From contig NC_079978.1 of assembly GCF_029852145.1 (NCBI RefSeq), positions 2,108,001-2,172,000 of the forward strand: a stretch of 64,000 bases of DNA. Direction: 5' to 3'. Under the pieces are notes generated by a model. That model had not been told where the DNA came from and did no database searches. It saw only the letters and a list, made by a program, of their open reading frames with translations. Below, one piece after another: positions 26,101 through 40,100 of the stretch. Both the position numbers and the translations under genes were made by a program. The DNA comes from Microplitis mediator (Eukaryota; Arthropoda; Insecta; Hymenoptera; Braconidae). Position 1 is the stretch's first letter. Each line of letters opens with the position of its first letter.

Positions 26101-29100
26101 CGTAATTCTACCAGTACTAGTACCACTGCACTGATACAACAGTATTCACTAGTCATATATGTATATATATGTGCATATATACGCTCGTGAATCTCGTGAG
26201 TGAAAATCTCGAGTTACTGTTATCCTGCGACCGCTGCCGGCTGGTAAACTTCCACTACCGCTGTATTGCTTTTCGTTCGTTCGAACCAAATTGTCGCCGG
26301 GTTTTTCATTACCATTGATTATTTATCGACAATCGTGTTGGTACCGCGTTGCACTGGTACCGTGTCACTCAGCGTCACGGCATTTTTTTTATTTCCGTTT
26401 TACTGAAAAAAATGATATTACAAAAAAAAATGGTTTTACGGAAATATTAGAGGTAAAGTTTAATTAAATAAAAATGTTGGGTGAATTCGTTAGTTTTTTT
26501 GACATTTCGACTGAGATAGCAGTTGGATAAGAATTATTAAAGGTTAAAGGTCACAAAAACATAAGGATTGAATGATGAACAGACAAATAGAGATATATAG
26601 ATATACACATAAAATATTTCACAGTGGGTAAACATTTAATTAAATTATAAGAGGAAGTATGTGTTTATTATATCCGTAGTTTGTGAGTTTAGCAAACATC
26701 CCTGGATCCAGTGACTTTTCAGGGCTTGTGAACTTTAACCTCTGACCTCTGGTACCAGCATAACGTACACCGTAAATCCTTGCATTAAATATACATCCAT
26801 AAGTATGACTAGTTATAGTATAATACAAATAAACAGGAGAACGGGAGGTTGAAGTTGTACAAAATGGATGTATATTTTCTATCGGAGTTTAATGGGAGCT
26901 TGTGTGTTGATCTAGACGCGTTCATTCGACCCTCCAGTGACATCTAATTAAGGTAATCCCATTACTCATACGAGTTCTGTGTCATACTGTACTCCACTGT
27001 GCTCTACTCGACACAACTCTGGATGGATGGACATATATATCTCTGGTCTCTCTGACTGACGAGTCGTCCGTCGAGTTTACCTTGGCATCCCGTCACGCTT
27101 GGATGGCTTCGATAATACCGCTGACGTCCTTGTCAGGTCGTTATTCTCTTTCGCCAGAAATATATCACGGAATTTCCTCGAGAAATATGTATATATTATA
27201 TATATATATATATATTTATATTTTGTCCGTCCATGATACATAAATAAATATAAATCTAAATCTAAATATAAATGTATATAAAAATAAGGAAGTAGTTACG
27301 AGAGCAAGATATGAATCACAAAAATATAATGACACGGAATAGTGATGATTAAAATAAAAAAAAATATATGAAAAATGAAATAAGTTTTAGCTATGATGAA
27401 TATTTTATGTTGACATATTATTATATGGATTTTAATGATAATGAGGGGCTCAGAGAAGTTCCTCAGTGGATATCAAGGATTTGTTTATTTTTATCCTACT
27501 GGGAGCTTACGGCTGGGCTTGATATCACCAGTGGGAAGAAATGAATCAAGTGAATACGAAATGAAAGATTTATGCCGCATGACCTTTCCGCGAATGTTTA
27601 TCTCAAGTTTGTTTTCGGAGCGGAGTAAACGTGGAGCGGCTTATTGTAAATATATTCAACCTTTGGGAGTTTATGGTTATTAACATATAGGTAATGAACC
27701 CGAATTACGTGATTCAAGAGGAGAGAAATGAGCTTATGAGCTTTATCAAAGGGAGCTAAGGGAGTGGATGCTACGGTGGAATATTGTATTTGCACATAAA
27801 CTTTTCGGAGTAACCAAACCGAAGTAAATGTAAGAGTGAACCGGAGGTTGAATATACGTGACGTGTAACTTTAAATTAGAAATAGTCGGTATGAATACAA
27901 CGTAATATCATACTGTTGAATTTTTTCATACGAGATACTATTTAAATTTTATTATTTAATAAAAATATGCGATAGTAAAATGTGTGGATTGAGGAAGCAC
28001 GTAAAGCACGTGATAAAAATATATACGAAAAATTACGTATCATTTTTATATAATAAATATTATATGTGATGAGTGATATATATGTACATATATAGATAAA
28101 AGAAGAGTGATTCATGTTATATATATAAATATATAAGTTTTACTCATGGGGTTAGGATAAAATGTGCTGGCACATCCGTTGTGATTTCACGTACGTCATC
28201 CCGTGGGATCTAAGACGTCACTTTTCGCACAACACGAAATTCAGTCGCTTGTCCGTCGAGTACTGGCGTCTAGTGAGGTTTAAACGGTTTATAGATGCAT
28301 GAAAAAAAAATTTGTGGTACATAGTAAGTGCAGTTAGAGGGGTAGTAAAAAATAAAATTTAAAATGTAGGATAAAAATCTAAAAGAGGTAGAAAGGAATT
28401 GAATGACGGTGACTTGGTGTCGGTGGTACATAGACTAGACGGACGTGTCCATTACTGGGAATTCGATTTCTATCACGACGTTGAAACTCCATTACTATAC
28501 TGCCGACGACGACGACGTCGAGGCTGAGGATGAGGACAAGGACGAGGACGAGAATGGGAACAGGAATGAGGTTGCGGGGACAAGGACGAAGTGCGCTGGT
28601 ACTTTGGGTAAAACTCCCTCGTGGGCTCTTGTGGTTTCTCGAAAGCACGCCGTGGAAAGCGCAGTATGTAGCGCCGTGTGTGTCAAGTGTGTGCACAAGT
28701 AGAACGCCAGTCTTTATTATAGTTTGAGGGTGAGAATTAGTTCAAGTGTTTATTTTTTATTTTAATTAATTAATTATTTCTCAAAAGTTTTTTATATAAG
28801 AATTTATAATTTCAAATCAACGGTGAATTTACTAAAATAATTTCATTAAAATTTTTTATTCAGATTTTTCGTGCAAACTAAATATTGACGCTTTTTATTC
28901 AAATTGGAAAAATTTCAAAAGGTTTGTTTGTTGAAAAGAAAAAAAATTAAAAATTGAATCGATGATTTTTTTTTTTATTGAAAATAATTTGATTAGTTTT
29001 TCACGTGAATTATTTGTTTATAAATTCAATATTGACGCGTTCAAATTAAAATAAAATATTAAATTGGTGATTTTTTTCATTAAAAAAAAATAATTTAATA

Positions 29101-32100
29101 AAAGTTTTTCAGCCGTTGGATTGAAGTTAAAATAAAAAATTTTTAATTAAAAAGTAAGTGAAAGTTGAGGATTTTCTACGTATTTTAGTTTGACATTCCA
29201 AACAGTAATTATGAAGCGATAAAAGGATTTTAAATTTAGAATTTAATTTTCGTTGAGTATTTGAGTATTTCACTGACGGTGATAATAATTATCATTATCA
29301 CTATCTAGCCCGTAGTTACAGTAGATCGCTGAGGCAAATAAATTTATTGAATTTATTTATTTATTTTTTTCACCTTGATGATTTATTATTTTATATATTT
29401 ATTCGCAAATTTTATTACTGCGATAAATTTATCTACCCCTAAAAAAATTCATCATAGTTTTATCGGTTTATCTACGTGTATTTATATGTAACAATAAATT
29501 TATTTTATTTTCCCGGAAGAAAGAAAAAAATGACAGGATTTTTATACAACGATAGCCCAGGTTGTGTGTTATCTTGCGAATTTTCATCAAAAAAATATAA
29601 TAAAATAAAAAATAAAAGGAGAAAGTAAATCCAGGTAAAGTTATGAGGCTCAAGCAATGTCCGATAGCCATTATTGGGGTCATACCCAAAAGTATATAAT
29701 ATATATTCACGGTTTAGTGTGTAACAGCTTTACTTCTGAAACGATAAAGGGCGAACGGGAGAAGCCCAAAAATCCAAACAAATTTACCGCCTAATAAAGG
29801 CTAGTATAGAAAAAAATTCAAAGACTGAAGAAACAAATTATTGCCTCTAGAATATCTGACAAAAAAATTTAAACGCTACCGTAAATAAATCAACAATAAT
29901 TTATTACCGCAGACTTTTTTTTCCGCCAAAATATTTCTGCTCGAGCTCCATTAGTGAGTGCATTAACTCGAGCTCCCACCCTCCGCGAACTTTATCATAA
30001 TTTTTAACTTTAACGTCTTTTTTCATTGTATCGTATCGTACTAAAAGTTGGGTATCGTTTTTATGTCTTGTTTTTTTCCTTGGTATAAAATTCACTTTTA
30101 CTTGGTCCCCCTCGACTCGAGTCGTATCGACTTGACTCCACCAAAGAGCCGCAAGTTCATTCATCGTACTCACTGCCGTAACGTAACTTCTGATGACTAC
30201 ACTTACTCTGAGCTATATAAGAACACGTTTCAAGACCCCACAACTTCCGGCGCCTTTTACTTAACGGCTAAAATATATTTGCGTCATTTTTAATTTCATT
30301 ATTTCACGGAATCTCTGCACGCAGTACAATATAATGCGGTGTATAAATCGCTCGGTATTTAAATATCCAAAAATAAATTACATATTTATTTAACCAAATA
30401 ATTACATCTTTAACAGACACCAGACATATTTTATTAATCAAATTATTTGAATAGAGACGATAGAATAAATAATTGCCACAACCCGGAAACAATTTATACA
30501 ACAAAAGAGTCTTCTTTGAATTAAATCAACACTCTATCTATCGAGTTATCAAGCAAACAGACAACGCACGTCCTCTATCTCACAAACTTTAGCTTCCATG
30601 CCACATATTAACGTACAAATAATCTCAAACAACTGTTTGTTGCTCTTGTCACTCCACTCGTTAAACCTGCGCGCAGATAATTACGTCACTTGCACCTGTT
30701 TCGAGAGTAAAAAAGGCCTCTTTAATATTTAATAGCTTGTACAATCATCTGTCCATGTCCGCACATGTCTGCATACTCATATAATAAAACACTACATACA
30801 TTGCTAGACATATAAATATAATACGTAACGCAATTCAATATATAGGTTAATTAGCTCGTAAAAAAATAAATAAATCAAACCCGAGTTTATTTTTTACATT
30901 TAAAATTTCAGTGCGTAGTAAATTGAATTTGCCGCGAAAGCTCAGTTTTTAAAATTAATACGTCCACGGAAATTAATTAAAAAATATATAAATGATTAAA
31001 AGCAACATATATTACTGTACGATGTTTACAATGTTTTTATAAAATTTTAGTGCGAGTGTACTATCGGTTGTGACACACGCGTGGGATGTGAGTGAGAGCG
31101 CACTCGATACACTTGAATTAAATTTCTGTGTAGCTCTCTCGTCTATAATATCGGAGTTTTCTATATATTTATATGTATATATGGATGTATGTACATATAT
31201 TTGTGTACACATGTGATGTATAATGAATTGAAGTAGAGAAGTTCGCGCACGGTTGGACGTCCGTTACCCACACGATCGCGACCAGTGACTATCACATTAA
31301 TGTATGTCTATATATAAATATATGTGTGTGTCTTTACCGGCATGACTTACATTATATTTTAGTTCGACTTTCCATTCATGCCTACGGCCACACGCGGTGC
31401 CAGTATTCGATTTTTGTTTTGCTCTATATCCATATCAATAAAAAAAAGTACTTACGTTATATATTACGTTCATGATAAATTTATTAGTAATTTAAAAGCT
31501 ATTCGGATGAAAATTTTTATTAAAGTGTAGTATCATGTGCATGTATATAAAGTTTATATTTTCACATACGTTGTTGTTATATTTATCTCAAACTTACACA
31601 AATATGAATGAAAAAAAATAACAATAATAATCATAAGTAATAAAATAAAAAAATGAAAAATGCGTTGGCAGGAAGAGTAGAAAAAAAGTAAACTGTGAAC
31701 TAAGCGTTCGGGCACACATCCGTGAAGGAGATAGTGACGTGCATTATCTCCTACGATGGAGAGGAAGTAAAGAGAGTATAGTTCTCAACTCTGCTCGACT
31801 CGAGTCGACTTTACTCGAGACTTAATATTCACTCGCACCACATAACATATACATCCGAGTCAGTCCTATCCCAGTCGTTTTTCGTTCGTCGCGTTTGTAC
31901 TTTACGTTCTGCTCTGTACTCAGTTTAGTGATCTGTGTTTTACTGCAGTGTCTCTACTTTAAAACTTGATATGTGACTAAATTTAACAGTAGCCGCTGTA
32001 CCTACACGAGTTAGAAGTTTAACTCTGGCCTATAATTATGACTATAGTCCCTCCACATGGTTGATGAAACAAAATCTGTGTATCACGTGTGAGAAAAGTA

Positions 32101-34058
32101 AAGGCGTTTAATAGTTTTCGGTAAACTTTAGATGAGGTTTTAAGGCCTTTATCTAAACTTGGTTCTCGGTTTAATTTTTAACTCACGCTTGGCTTTATTT
32201 TTTTAAGTGAACAAGATAAAAAAATAAGAGATGAGGGTTGAGTTTTGGTCTTGAGAGATCGCTCCTGGTGGTTTTACGAGACATGTCTGACTACCTGCCA
32301 TACCCTCGTTCGTACAACATACCCCTAACGATCCTGACGTACCCTCCACTTCCTGGAAGGTCGCCTTGGCTCCCAAGTTCACTGTCGTTAAATAGTAACA
32401 TTATATATTACATACATATATACATGTCTATCATTTACTCCAATATGTTATTTACGTCTTCGATTCGACATTTGGTGTCTTTGAATTTTAAAAATTAATA
32501 ATAGTAATTATTTTAAATATTTAAATTAAATTTTGATATCATTTTATTCCATGATAAATTTTAGTAACGACTTAAATTCTCTTTTAACTTTATTCACTCA
32601 CATCTTTACTTAAACAACGCGGGTGGTACCGAAAATAAACTACTCCAAGTGTAGAGTGTTCCGTGTAGACGACACTACGCGAATATTTATATATATATAT
32701 ATATATATGTTACAGGTTTTTTATTCTTTTCGAGCATAAAAGTACGGAGGATATTCCTCCATGAACACGACGAACAGCGGAATGAGAAATTTTTAGCAGC
32801 TTGCGGTCGCGAAAATCTCGCTTGTTGTCGCGTCTCGTATCCCTCATCGCATTCCACATTCACCCCAGAGAAACTCGAGTTTAAAATTTAAACACACTGT
32901 GTCTGACGATATTATTCTGCACACTTATATATATTTATATTTTATGTACATAAATTTATAAAATTTACTGTCAAAAAATCTCAGTCCTCTTTCAAAGTTT
33001 TTTGAATTTTTCTTACATTACATCTCTCAAAACCTTAAAAATAATTTTGCATCGACTGGTACCGTGTCTGGTCTCAAGTCTCGAGTCTCGTATTTTTGAA
33101 TAACCAGAGTAGAGAGTAGAGGACCAAGAGATGTGTATATGTATCCCTGATACGATGAAGTAGACTTAAAACTCGGTAATCCACCACGACGTCTCGTTTC
33201 AATTGAGGTCTTGCAACACGTGTGCGCTTAGTTGTCCATGTCACGTGATTCCTTACTCACATTCGTTCGTATTCGCTCCCAAGTTAAGTCTTGATGTACA
33301 GTACACAGTCTGCAGTACTATACCTTGTGTACGTATGGATAGGAGTACTTGCATTTGTATTTGTACTTGTATTTGGTTCCCTCTACCATACTCACATCAC
33401 TCGTTTCTGCCTCACACACTCACACACTCACTTACTCACTCACCACCTCCTCTACTCATCGTGAAATTTCGTATCGTCGAAAGTCCGTTGGGGATAGTGC
33501 ACGTTGTTGGATTGTACCGTTAACACGATACAATGCTCACGATACCTTTCATATATTTATATATACTTCAAATTTTAAATCTTATTAGCTCGATAAAAAA
33601 GTTGTCGCGATAAATCGATTTACTGACCGCGAGACAATTTATAAATAAAAGCCAAGCTGTTAAATTTTATTTCGGAGAAACGGAGATTTAAAATTAATTA
33701 AAAATTATTTATTTATTAAATGAAGTTTCTAGTGATGTGATGAAAGCAGCGATTGATTAAAATGAATGTTTTTTGACGGCGATATATTAAAATAAGTGAA
33801 GTTGCGGTGGGTTTTACTTGTGTATTAGCTGAGAAAGAGATACTGACAGCGCCGGAGTGAACTTTCGCCCGATGGAGGACACGCAGGATGGCTCGGTGAT
33901 TTTTTTATTGACTGAGCATCGACCCAGAGAGGAGGCGAGATATTGAAGACACGTGTGACTCTAATAGAAAGTGACACTAAGTGAATAAATAAACAAACAA
34001 CAACAACAGCAAAAAATATAAATATAAGGAAACAAGTAATAAATTAAAGAGGATAAAA
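23194..34058 (+). other. Long intron / upstream region of the 34059 start
   Basis: About 10.9 kb without a supported exon. In the long transcript it is part of a 13.2-kb intron (23194-36358). It contains (TA)n tracts (near 27190, 28075, 32690) and AT-rich stretches. The more GC-balanced area at 31700-33960 would be the promoter and 5' UTR side of the 34059 start; I cannot place a transcription start. Open frames at 25803, 28379-28727 and 29904 (minus) have no recognisable protein family. Confidence 0.5.
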
Positions 34059-34187
34059 ATGCTGAAGCACGTGGGACGTCCTACGGCGCGGCCGCGGTTT
34101 ATCGTCTTGAGGAAGAAACGAGGACGTTCAGGCTCTAGAAGTTGGCCTGGCACCCCTTACACTCTCTCCATCGCTTCTTCCTCCGAG
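34059..34187 (+). CDS. Gef26: Alternative first coding exon of PDZ-GEF (basic N-terminus)
   Basis: The ATG at 34059 has A at -3 and is preceded by an in-frame TAA at 33990. It opens 43 codons ending exactly at Ser-Ser-Glu before GTATGG. It exits in phase 0, matching exon 36359 (IDYSEVHG). The peptide begins MLKHVGRPTARP and carries a strongly basic patch, LRKKRGRSGSRSW, which could bind acidic lipids or act as a nuclear signal. Codon use is GC-rich against the AT-rich surroundings. The sequence replaces the cNBD1 region, so this isoform would lack that domain altogether. Confidence 0.72.
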
Positions 34188-37100
34188 GTATGGGTATGGG
34201 TATATGATATAGTAGCTTGCTAAATTATACATACCGAGAGAAAATTTCCGCATTGCATTTGAATACTCTTCATTATGCATTCTTGCATAATAAACCCGTT
34301 TGTCAAAATTACTCCTCGGCTTTCCAATATCACCATCATTTTCTGATCCCAGTAATGAGCCTCTAAATTCTATCTGATTTGCATTCCCAAACTTACATAA
34401 ATATTATTATTATTTATTTAAATATTCAATCTAATAAAGAATTAAGAATTTATTTGAATAACTCGAAGTAAATTTTCGAGGATTAATTTATTTAAAAAGT
34501 TTCGTTATTATTTTTATTAGTAAATATATACAATGCATGATTATGTGACAAAGAATGAATGTAAAAATAAAGCTTGCACTTTTGGGGACTGAGAATGAAA
34601 GAAAGAACATCGTTAGGGAGTTTAAAGTCACTGAGTATGAGTAGTGGAGTCCGGATACGCGATGTAGAATAAAGACATGAACCCGCGGGCGTGTTCTTTT
34701 GTCAATGTCTGACGACACATTGTGCCGATACGGTGCTTTCGCCTCCACTCGGTAAAAAGTATAATCATGTATGAATTATTTCTCTTTTAATAAAAATAAC
34801 AAACTATTAATAAAACGACTTGATGGATAATAAAGTCCATTGACTTTGGTAAAAAAATATTTTTTAAACGTTTTTTTTCTTTGATTCATAATAAAAACAA
34901 TAACAATAATAATAAAAAAAAATAAGTGAATAAACAGTCAACGAAATTAACGGAATTTTTTTCATACATTTGACCTCGGAACTTTTGTTCAACATTGATT
35001 ATTTATAATTCCAGTGTGATATTGCACTAACTCTGGGTGTTTAACATTCTTGGTAACATAAACATGTTCATATTGTACGCTGCTGTGCCTACGGTCAGTT
35101 AACTGTTTCAATAAATACTTTCCTGGCTTTAAATAAACACAAAAAAAAATAAAATTATGCGCCTGTTATTTTTAATTAGCAAATTTCACCCTCGAAGGGT
35201 CGGAAAAAATTCAGTGGCGTTTGAATCGAGATAATTTTCGCTGGGTATGCCCACGAATAATATATAAGAGACTCATACATTTAACTGTCTCCCTCGGGAG
35301 TCCAGGCCGGGAAAATAAAAACAAAACCACCTGCAGTGGTAGAGTGTACGCGTGAACAGACTGTTGTAAATTGCGAAGAGGGAAAAATTGATGACCAACC
35401 CCTCGTTTCTTGAACCACACATTGATAAAAACTGAGCTGCGGCGATACCTTCCAAGCTTTACCCCACGTTGAATTTATTAGAGCGGGTGTGGTTTAAACG
35501 TTTGACCTCAAATCGACTGCAAAGCTCGTTTATCAAATCGCGAAAGGGTGAAACGTCGAATAATCACTCTGCCGTTCTCTTCATTTCCACTATTCATAAA
35601 AAGCTTTCCCCCAAAATTTATAAATTTACTTTTTTTTTATAATTACGGAAATCAGCGGACAAGAAATTCGCAAAACTAAACCACCGCAGAACTAGGAAGA
35701 GTGGATGCGCGTGAAATAAAAAAAAAAACAAACAAGTGTTTGTAATAGTTTTCATACAGCATTTATTACATTATAAGCAAGTACATTTTGAATGACGAGT
35801 ATCTACAGGAAGTCCGGCCTACGAGTTCCGGTCCGACATACATTTGCCTCTCCCTCATTTTTATATTTTTTTTATATAAAATATATAAATTCTCTTATAC
35901 TTCTTGCCTCTAACTGTCTCCTGTGAAAAAATTTATCACGATAAATTGCGCCTGTGCTGTAACTTATGAAACAAAACGCGGGTACTTTTATGGATTTATT
36001 TTATATAGAGTTTGATGTTAAGCCGGTGAATAAAGGCCTGGAAGGCTCGTTGACAATACAGGAGTTGTATCACTGTACCGAGAAAGTCGAGTAGAGAATA
36101 TCAGAGATCACTCGTGAGGATCATCTGCTTTTATGTTCTATTCCCTCTATCATCTATACACTCTACTCTACTCTTCTGCAACTCACTAATCGGCTTACCC
36201 GCTCTACTCGTGGTCGAACAGAAACTCTCTATTGCCACGATAGAGATGTACTCCATCCATCTATACTTATACATAAGTCTACTTGAAAGTTCAGTTAAGC
36301 TCAAATGCAAACTAAACACAAACCTAAAATAAATCAACATATATATCGATTGTTTCAGATTGACTACTCGGAAGTGCACGGAAGGATGCATCGACCTCCG
36401 CATCCTCATCCCATTGCCGACCATCGGCAGGTCAATTTGGTCTTTGACGATACGGTAATTATATTTTTTATATAAAAATATATCTATAACACATATATAT
36501 TCATATATTTCATTATTGCTCGCAACACTACTGAATAGAATTGATGGATCAGTATATATTCTATTTATTTCACATCGCTTTCGATAAAACCACCAGGAAT
36601 TGGATTTACGGTGAACAATTGACCGTTCAATAATAATTTTCCAATTCTATATCCCATTCAATTTTCATCTCACTTCTCATTTCAAAAACTTTATTTATTT
36701 GTTATCCTTTTTTGTTATTATCTCGCGACCGCGGTTCATTTCCATTTTCATTTCCAATTCATTGGTGTATCAATAAAAAAAAACAAATATGAATATATAC
36801 AAAGTATATATACAAAGTAGAAAAATGCATAATAAGTAAATTTGTTTGAAATTGAGAAAAATGATAACATTTTTAGTTAAATTTAAAAAAAATCATTTGT
36901 CAAAATACATTAGTGACAGTACCTAAGTAAATAGACAAGACAAAAAGGGAGATCAGATATATCTAATGCTACAATTCTACATTTACATTTAAGTTTAGTC
37001 GGTTGTTGAATGGGCGAATGATTTGGAAAGCATGCGTTCAGCTGGAGCTCAGGAAAAGTGAGAGAGTACAAAGAAATAGTGTACAACAAACAACTGTATA

Positions 37101-40100
37101 ACGGATCTCATTCGTCTGTAAATCATACTAAGGCCAGTGGTAGTTTTTTTTGCCTTCCCTACTTCTTCCTCTTCTTTTTCTACTTCTACTTCAACTTCAA
37201 CTTCTTGTACCTCTCCGTATACTTTACCTCAGAGCAACACAATGTCCTTTTTATCTTTCCCCCCTGTTTCTTTTCCCATCTCATCGCAATTTATATTTTC
37301 CTGGCCAAATCCCAAAACAATTTTCCGACCCTCATAAATCAAAAACGTGAAATTTATTTCCAATCACTTTAAAATTTTTTAAAAATTCAAATTCAAATCC
37401 GTCAGTTCTTATCTCGACACTTTTTCCAAAATAATAATAATTATTATTGTAAAAAAAACGTTAATTGAAAAGGAAGCTACAGGTGGAGCCCTTAGGAAAA
37501 AGTGATGAGTAAATACGGCCCTGGTATTCCCAGCTCTGCTCTAGGTCACATGACTCAACAAACGCGTTCGATGATTGGCCGAGACATCGTGGCAGCTCTG
37601 CGACGGCGCATTGTCACTATTGTCGTTCAGTTACTCACTACAGACTACACTATTAACTTTATTCTCGTTCTTACGTTACGTTCGTTAGTTTTCCTGGTGT
37701 ATGTGTACAGTGTGCACTGTGTAGTGTAACGAAACCCAACTCCAGACGGAAGGGGAACAAGACAAGACGAGACGAGATATTTCAGTTCATCAAATATCCG
37801 ATTCATGTCCGTCTCCAAGCATAATCGTCATCAATAACCGCCATATAAATAAATATATAAACACCTAGAACAAAATATCACATTAAATATATGAGGCAAA
37901 ATATAAAATATATAAATACATGTATGGTCAATGGGTCTCCTACACAAATGGCTACACAATGAAAGCTACAGCCGGTTGATACTCACCAACACAATTTAAA
38001 TTCCAGTCACTAACAATCGTGTCGTAATTACCAAGTAAAGAGAGTTGTGAGTGAACTAGAGCGACAAGTTATATACATTTTACCTCCGTTAAAGTTATTG
38101 TTCATTTAAAATAATATTTAGTTCCATCAATTAAATAAAATAAAATAAAATGTAAATCGCTGATTGATCATGTCGCGAATTTATTGTGGCTGCAGATGAT
38201 ATTTAATCCTAAGGGTAAAATTGTCAAGTGACAGCGATGGATGCCTTTGGCATGTATCAAGTGAGTTTGATATTTTTTTATGTACATACATATTTAATAA
38301 CTATTTGTGTACAGATATATTAATATATGTTGTAAGGAGGCGCGTAAATCTCGTGGCAGCTCAAAATGGCCTTGGCGAGTTGAGCCACGCTCCTTTCACG
38401 GTGAATGCTGTGTTCTGTGTTATTCTGCCTGAATGTCCAATTCCAATGCAGTGTGTAGTAGTGTAGAAACACACACACACACACACACTGGCTACTATTG
38501 TTTATTTATTTATTATCTTATCTAGATATCAGCTTCATTCACTTGACAATCGTGTTTACGTCCGGGGTGTCAATGGTTTTTTTGAAATTACATACATTCA
38601 AATTGAAGCAGTGTCATGTGATGTGGGAATGTGCGATTCCGCATTCTTAGACCACTCGGTTACACGAGCTGATGGTTGACAAGCTGTTGTTGGGAGCATG
38701 TAGGAGCAGCATGTGGGTGTGCTGCTCTCATCAATTGTCATCTATATGTATATATACATAAATTTCATTGGATTGTTTTTTTAAAATCTCGTGATGTCAC
38801 GATGTCCAGGCGTCATAACCTAATCCGCCGAGCCCGATACGATGCACTCTCCAATCACGCCCATTCTTGGTATTTAAGTCGCCTCAATCGGTACAGTCGT
38901 CTTGGTTGTCTATTTTATATTTTGTTTTTATTTTATTTTATTTTTTATACTAAAATTTAGCGGGTAAAGGTCGAGTTACTCGGGGATGATTAAACGTCAC
39001 ACTACTTGATTGTTTGGGAAATAATAATTTATATTTATAGTAGTATGTGTATTTAATTAAATGGTTTATGTAATGAAGAAGATTGAGAGGCGATTTGAGA
39101 CTGATGTGTGCGTAGACAATAAATTTAATTTATATGTATATAGATTGATATGACTGATGATTAATTGGCTGACAAAGAGATTGTAAAATGCATTGTCTTT
39201 GTTGTGTGACTAAAAGTCTCGGTATGATTTATGATACTCAGTTCTGTTCAGTAACAAAATTTAAAATGTCTTGGTGAAATTATTGTGATCCTGAAGTTAG
39301 GCAATTGACAATTTTCGGAATTTTTTTCAATAACTGAAGCGCAAAAAAAAAAATAAAAATATGCACGTGTAGAAAATTCTAAAAACTACAGGTGCAATTT
39401 TTTCAAATATTTTTATTTTTAAATTTATCATTTCTACAAAAATTCAAAAATTATTAGACGTCTGCCAATTTCAGTATCATGAAAATATTGTGATCCTGAA
39501 GTTAGCCGACGTCTAATAATTTTTGGATTCTTTAAAAGATAATAAATTATAAAAAAAAAATATTTAAAAAAATTACACTTATAGTCTTGTTAATTTTCTA
39601 CATGTGCATTTTTTCAGTTTCTTTTTTTCTTCAAATTTAATTGTTCAAAATAAAATCCTAAAATTTTTAATTGTCTGCTAACTTCAGGATCATAATTATT
39701 GTGATCCTGAAGTTAGCAGACAATTGAGAATTTTAGGATTTTTTTTTCAACAGCTGAAGCGCAAAAAAAAAAACAAAAATATGCACATGTAGAAAATTCT
39801 AAAAACTACAGGTGCAATTTTTTCAAATATATTTATTTTAAAAATTTATCATTTCTAAAAAAATTCAAAAATTATTAGACGTCTGCCAATTTCAGTATCA
39901 TGAAATTATTGTGATCTTGAAGTTAGCAGACAATTGACAATTTTCGGATTTTTTTCAACAACTGAAGTGCAAAAAAAAAAAAATCAAAATATGCACATGT
40001 AGAAAATTCTAAAAACTGCAGGTGCAATTTTTTCAAATATTTTTATTTTAAAAATTTATCATTTCTAAAAAAATTCAAAAATTATTAGACGTCTGCTAAT

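Noticed and set aside
28379..28727. Four overlapping frames on both strands around a GAC/GAGGAC repeat
   Set aside because: They arise from one imperfect trinucleotide repeat (acgacgacgacg, gaggacaagg). No frame is favoured.
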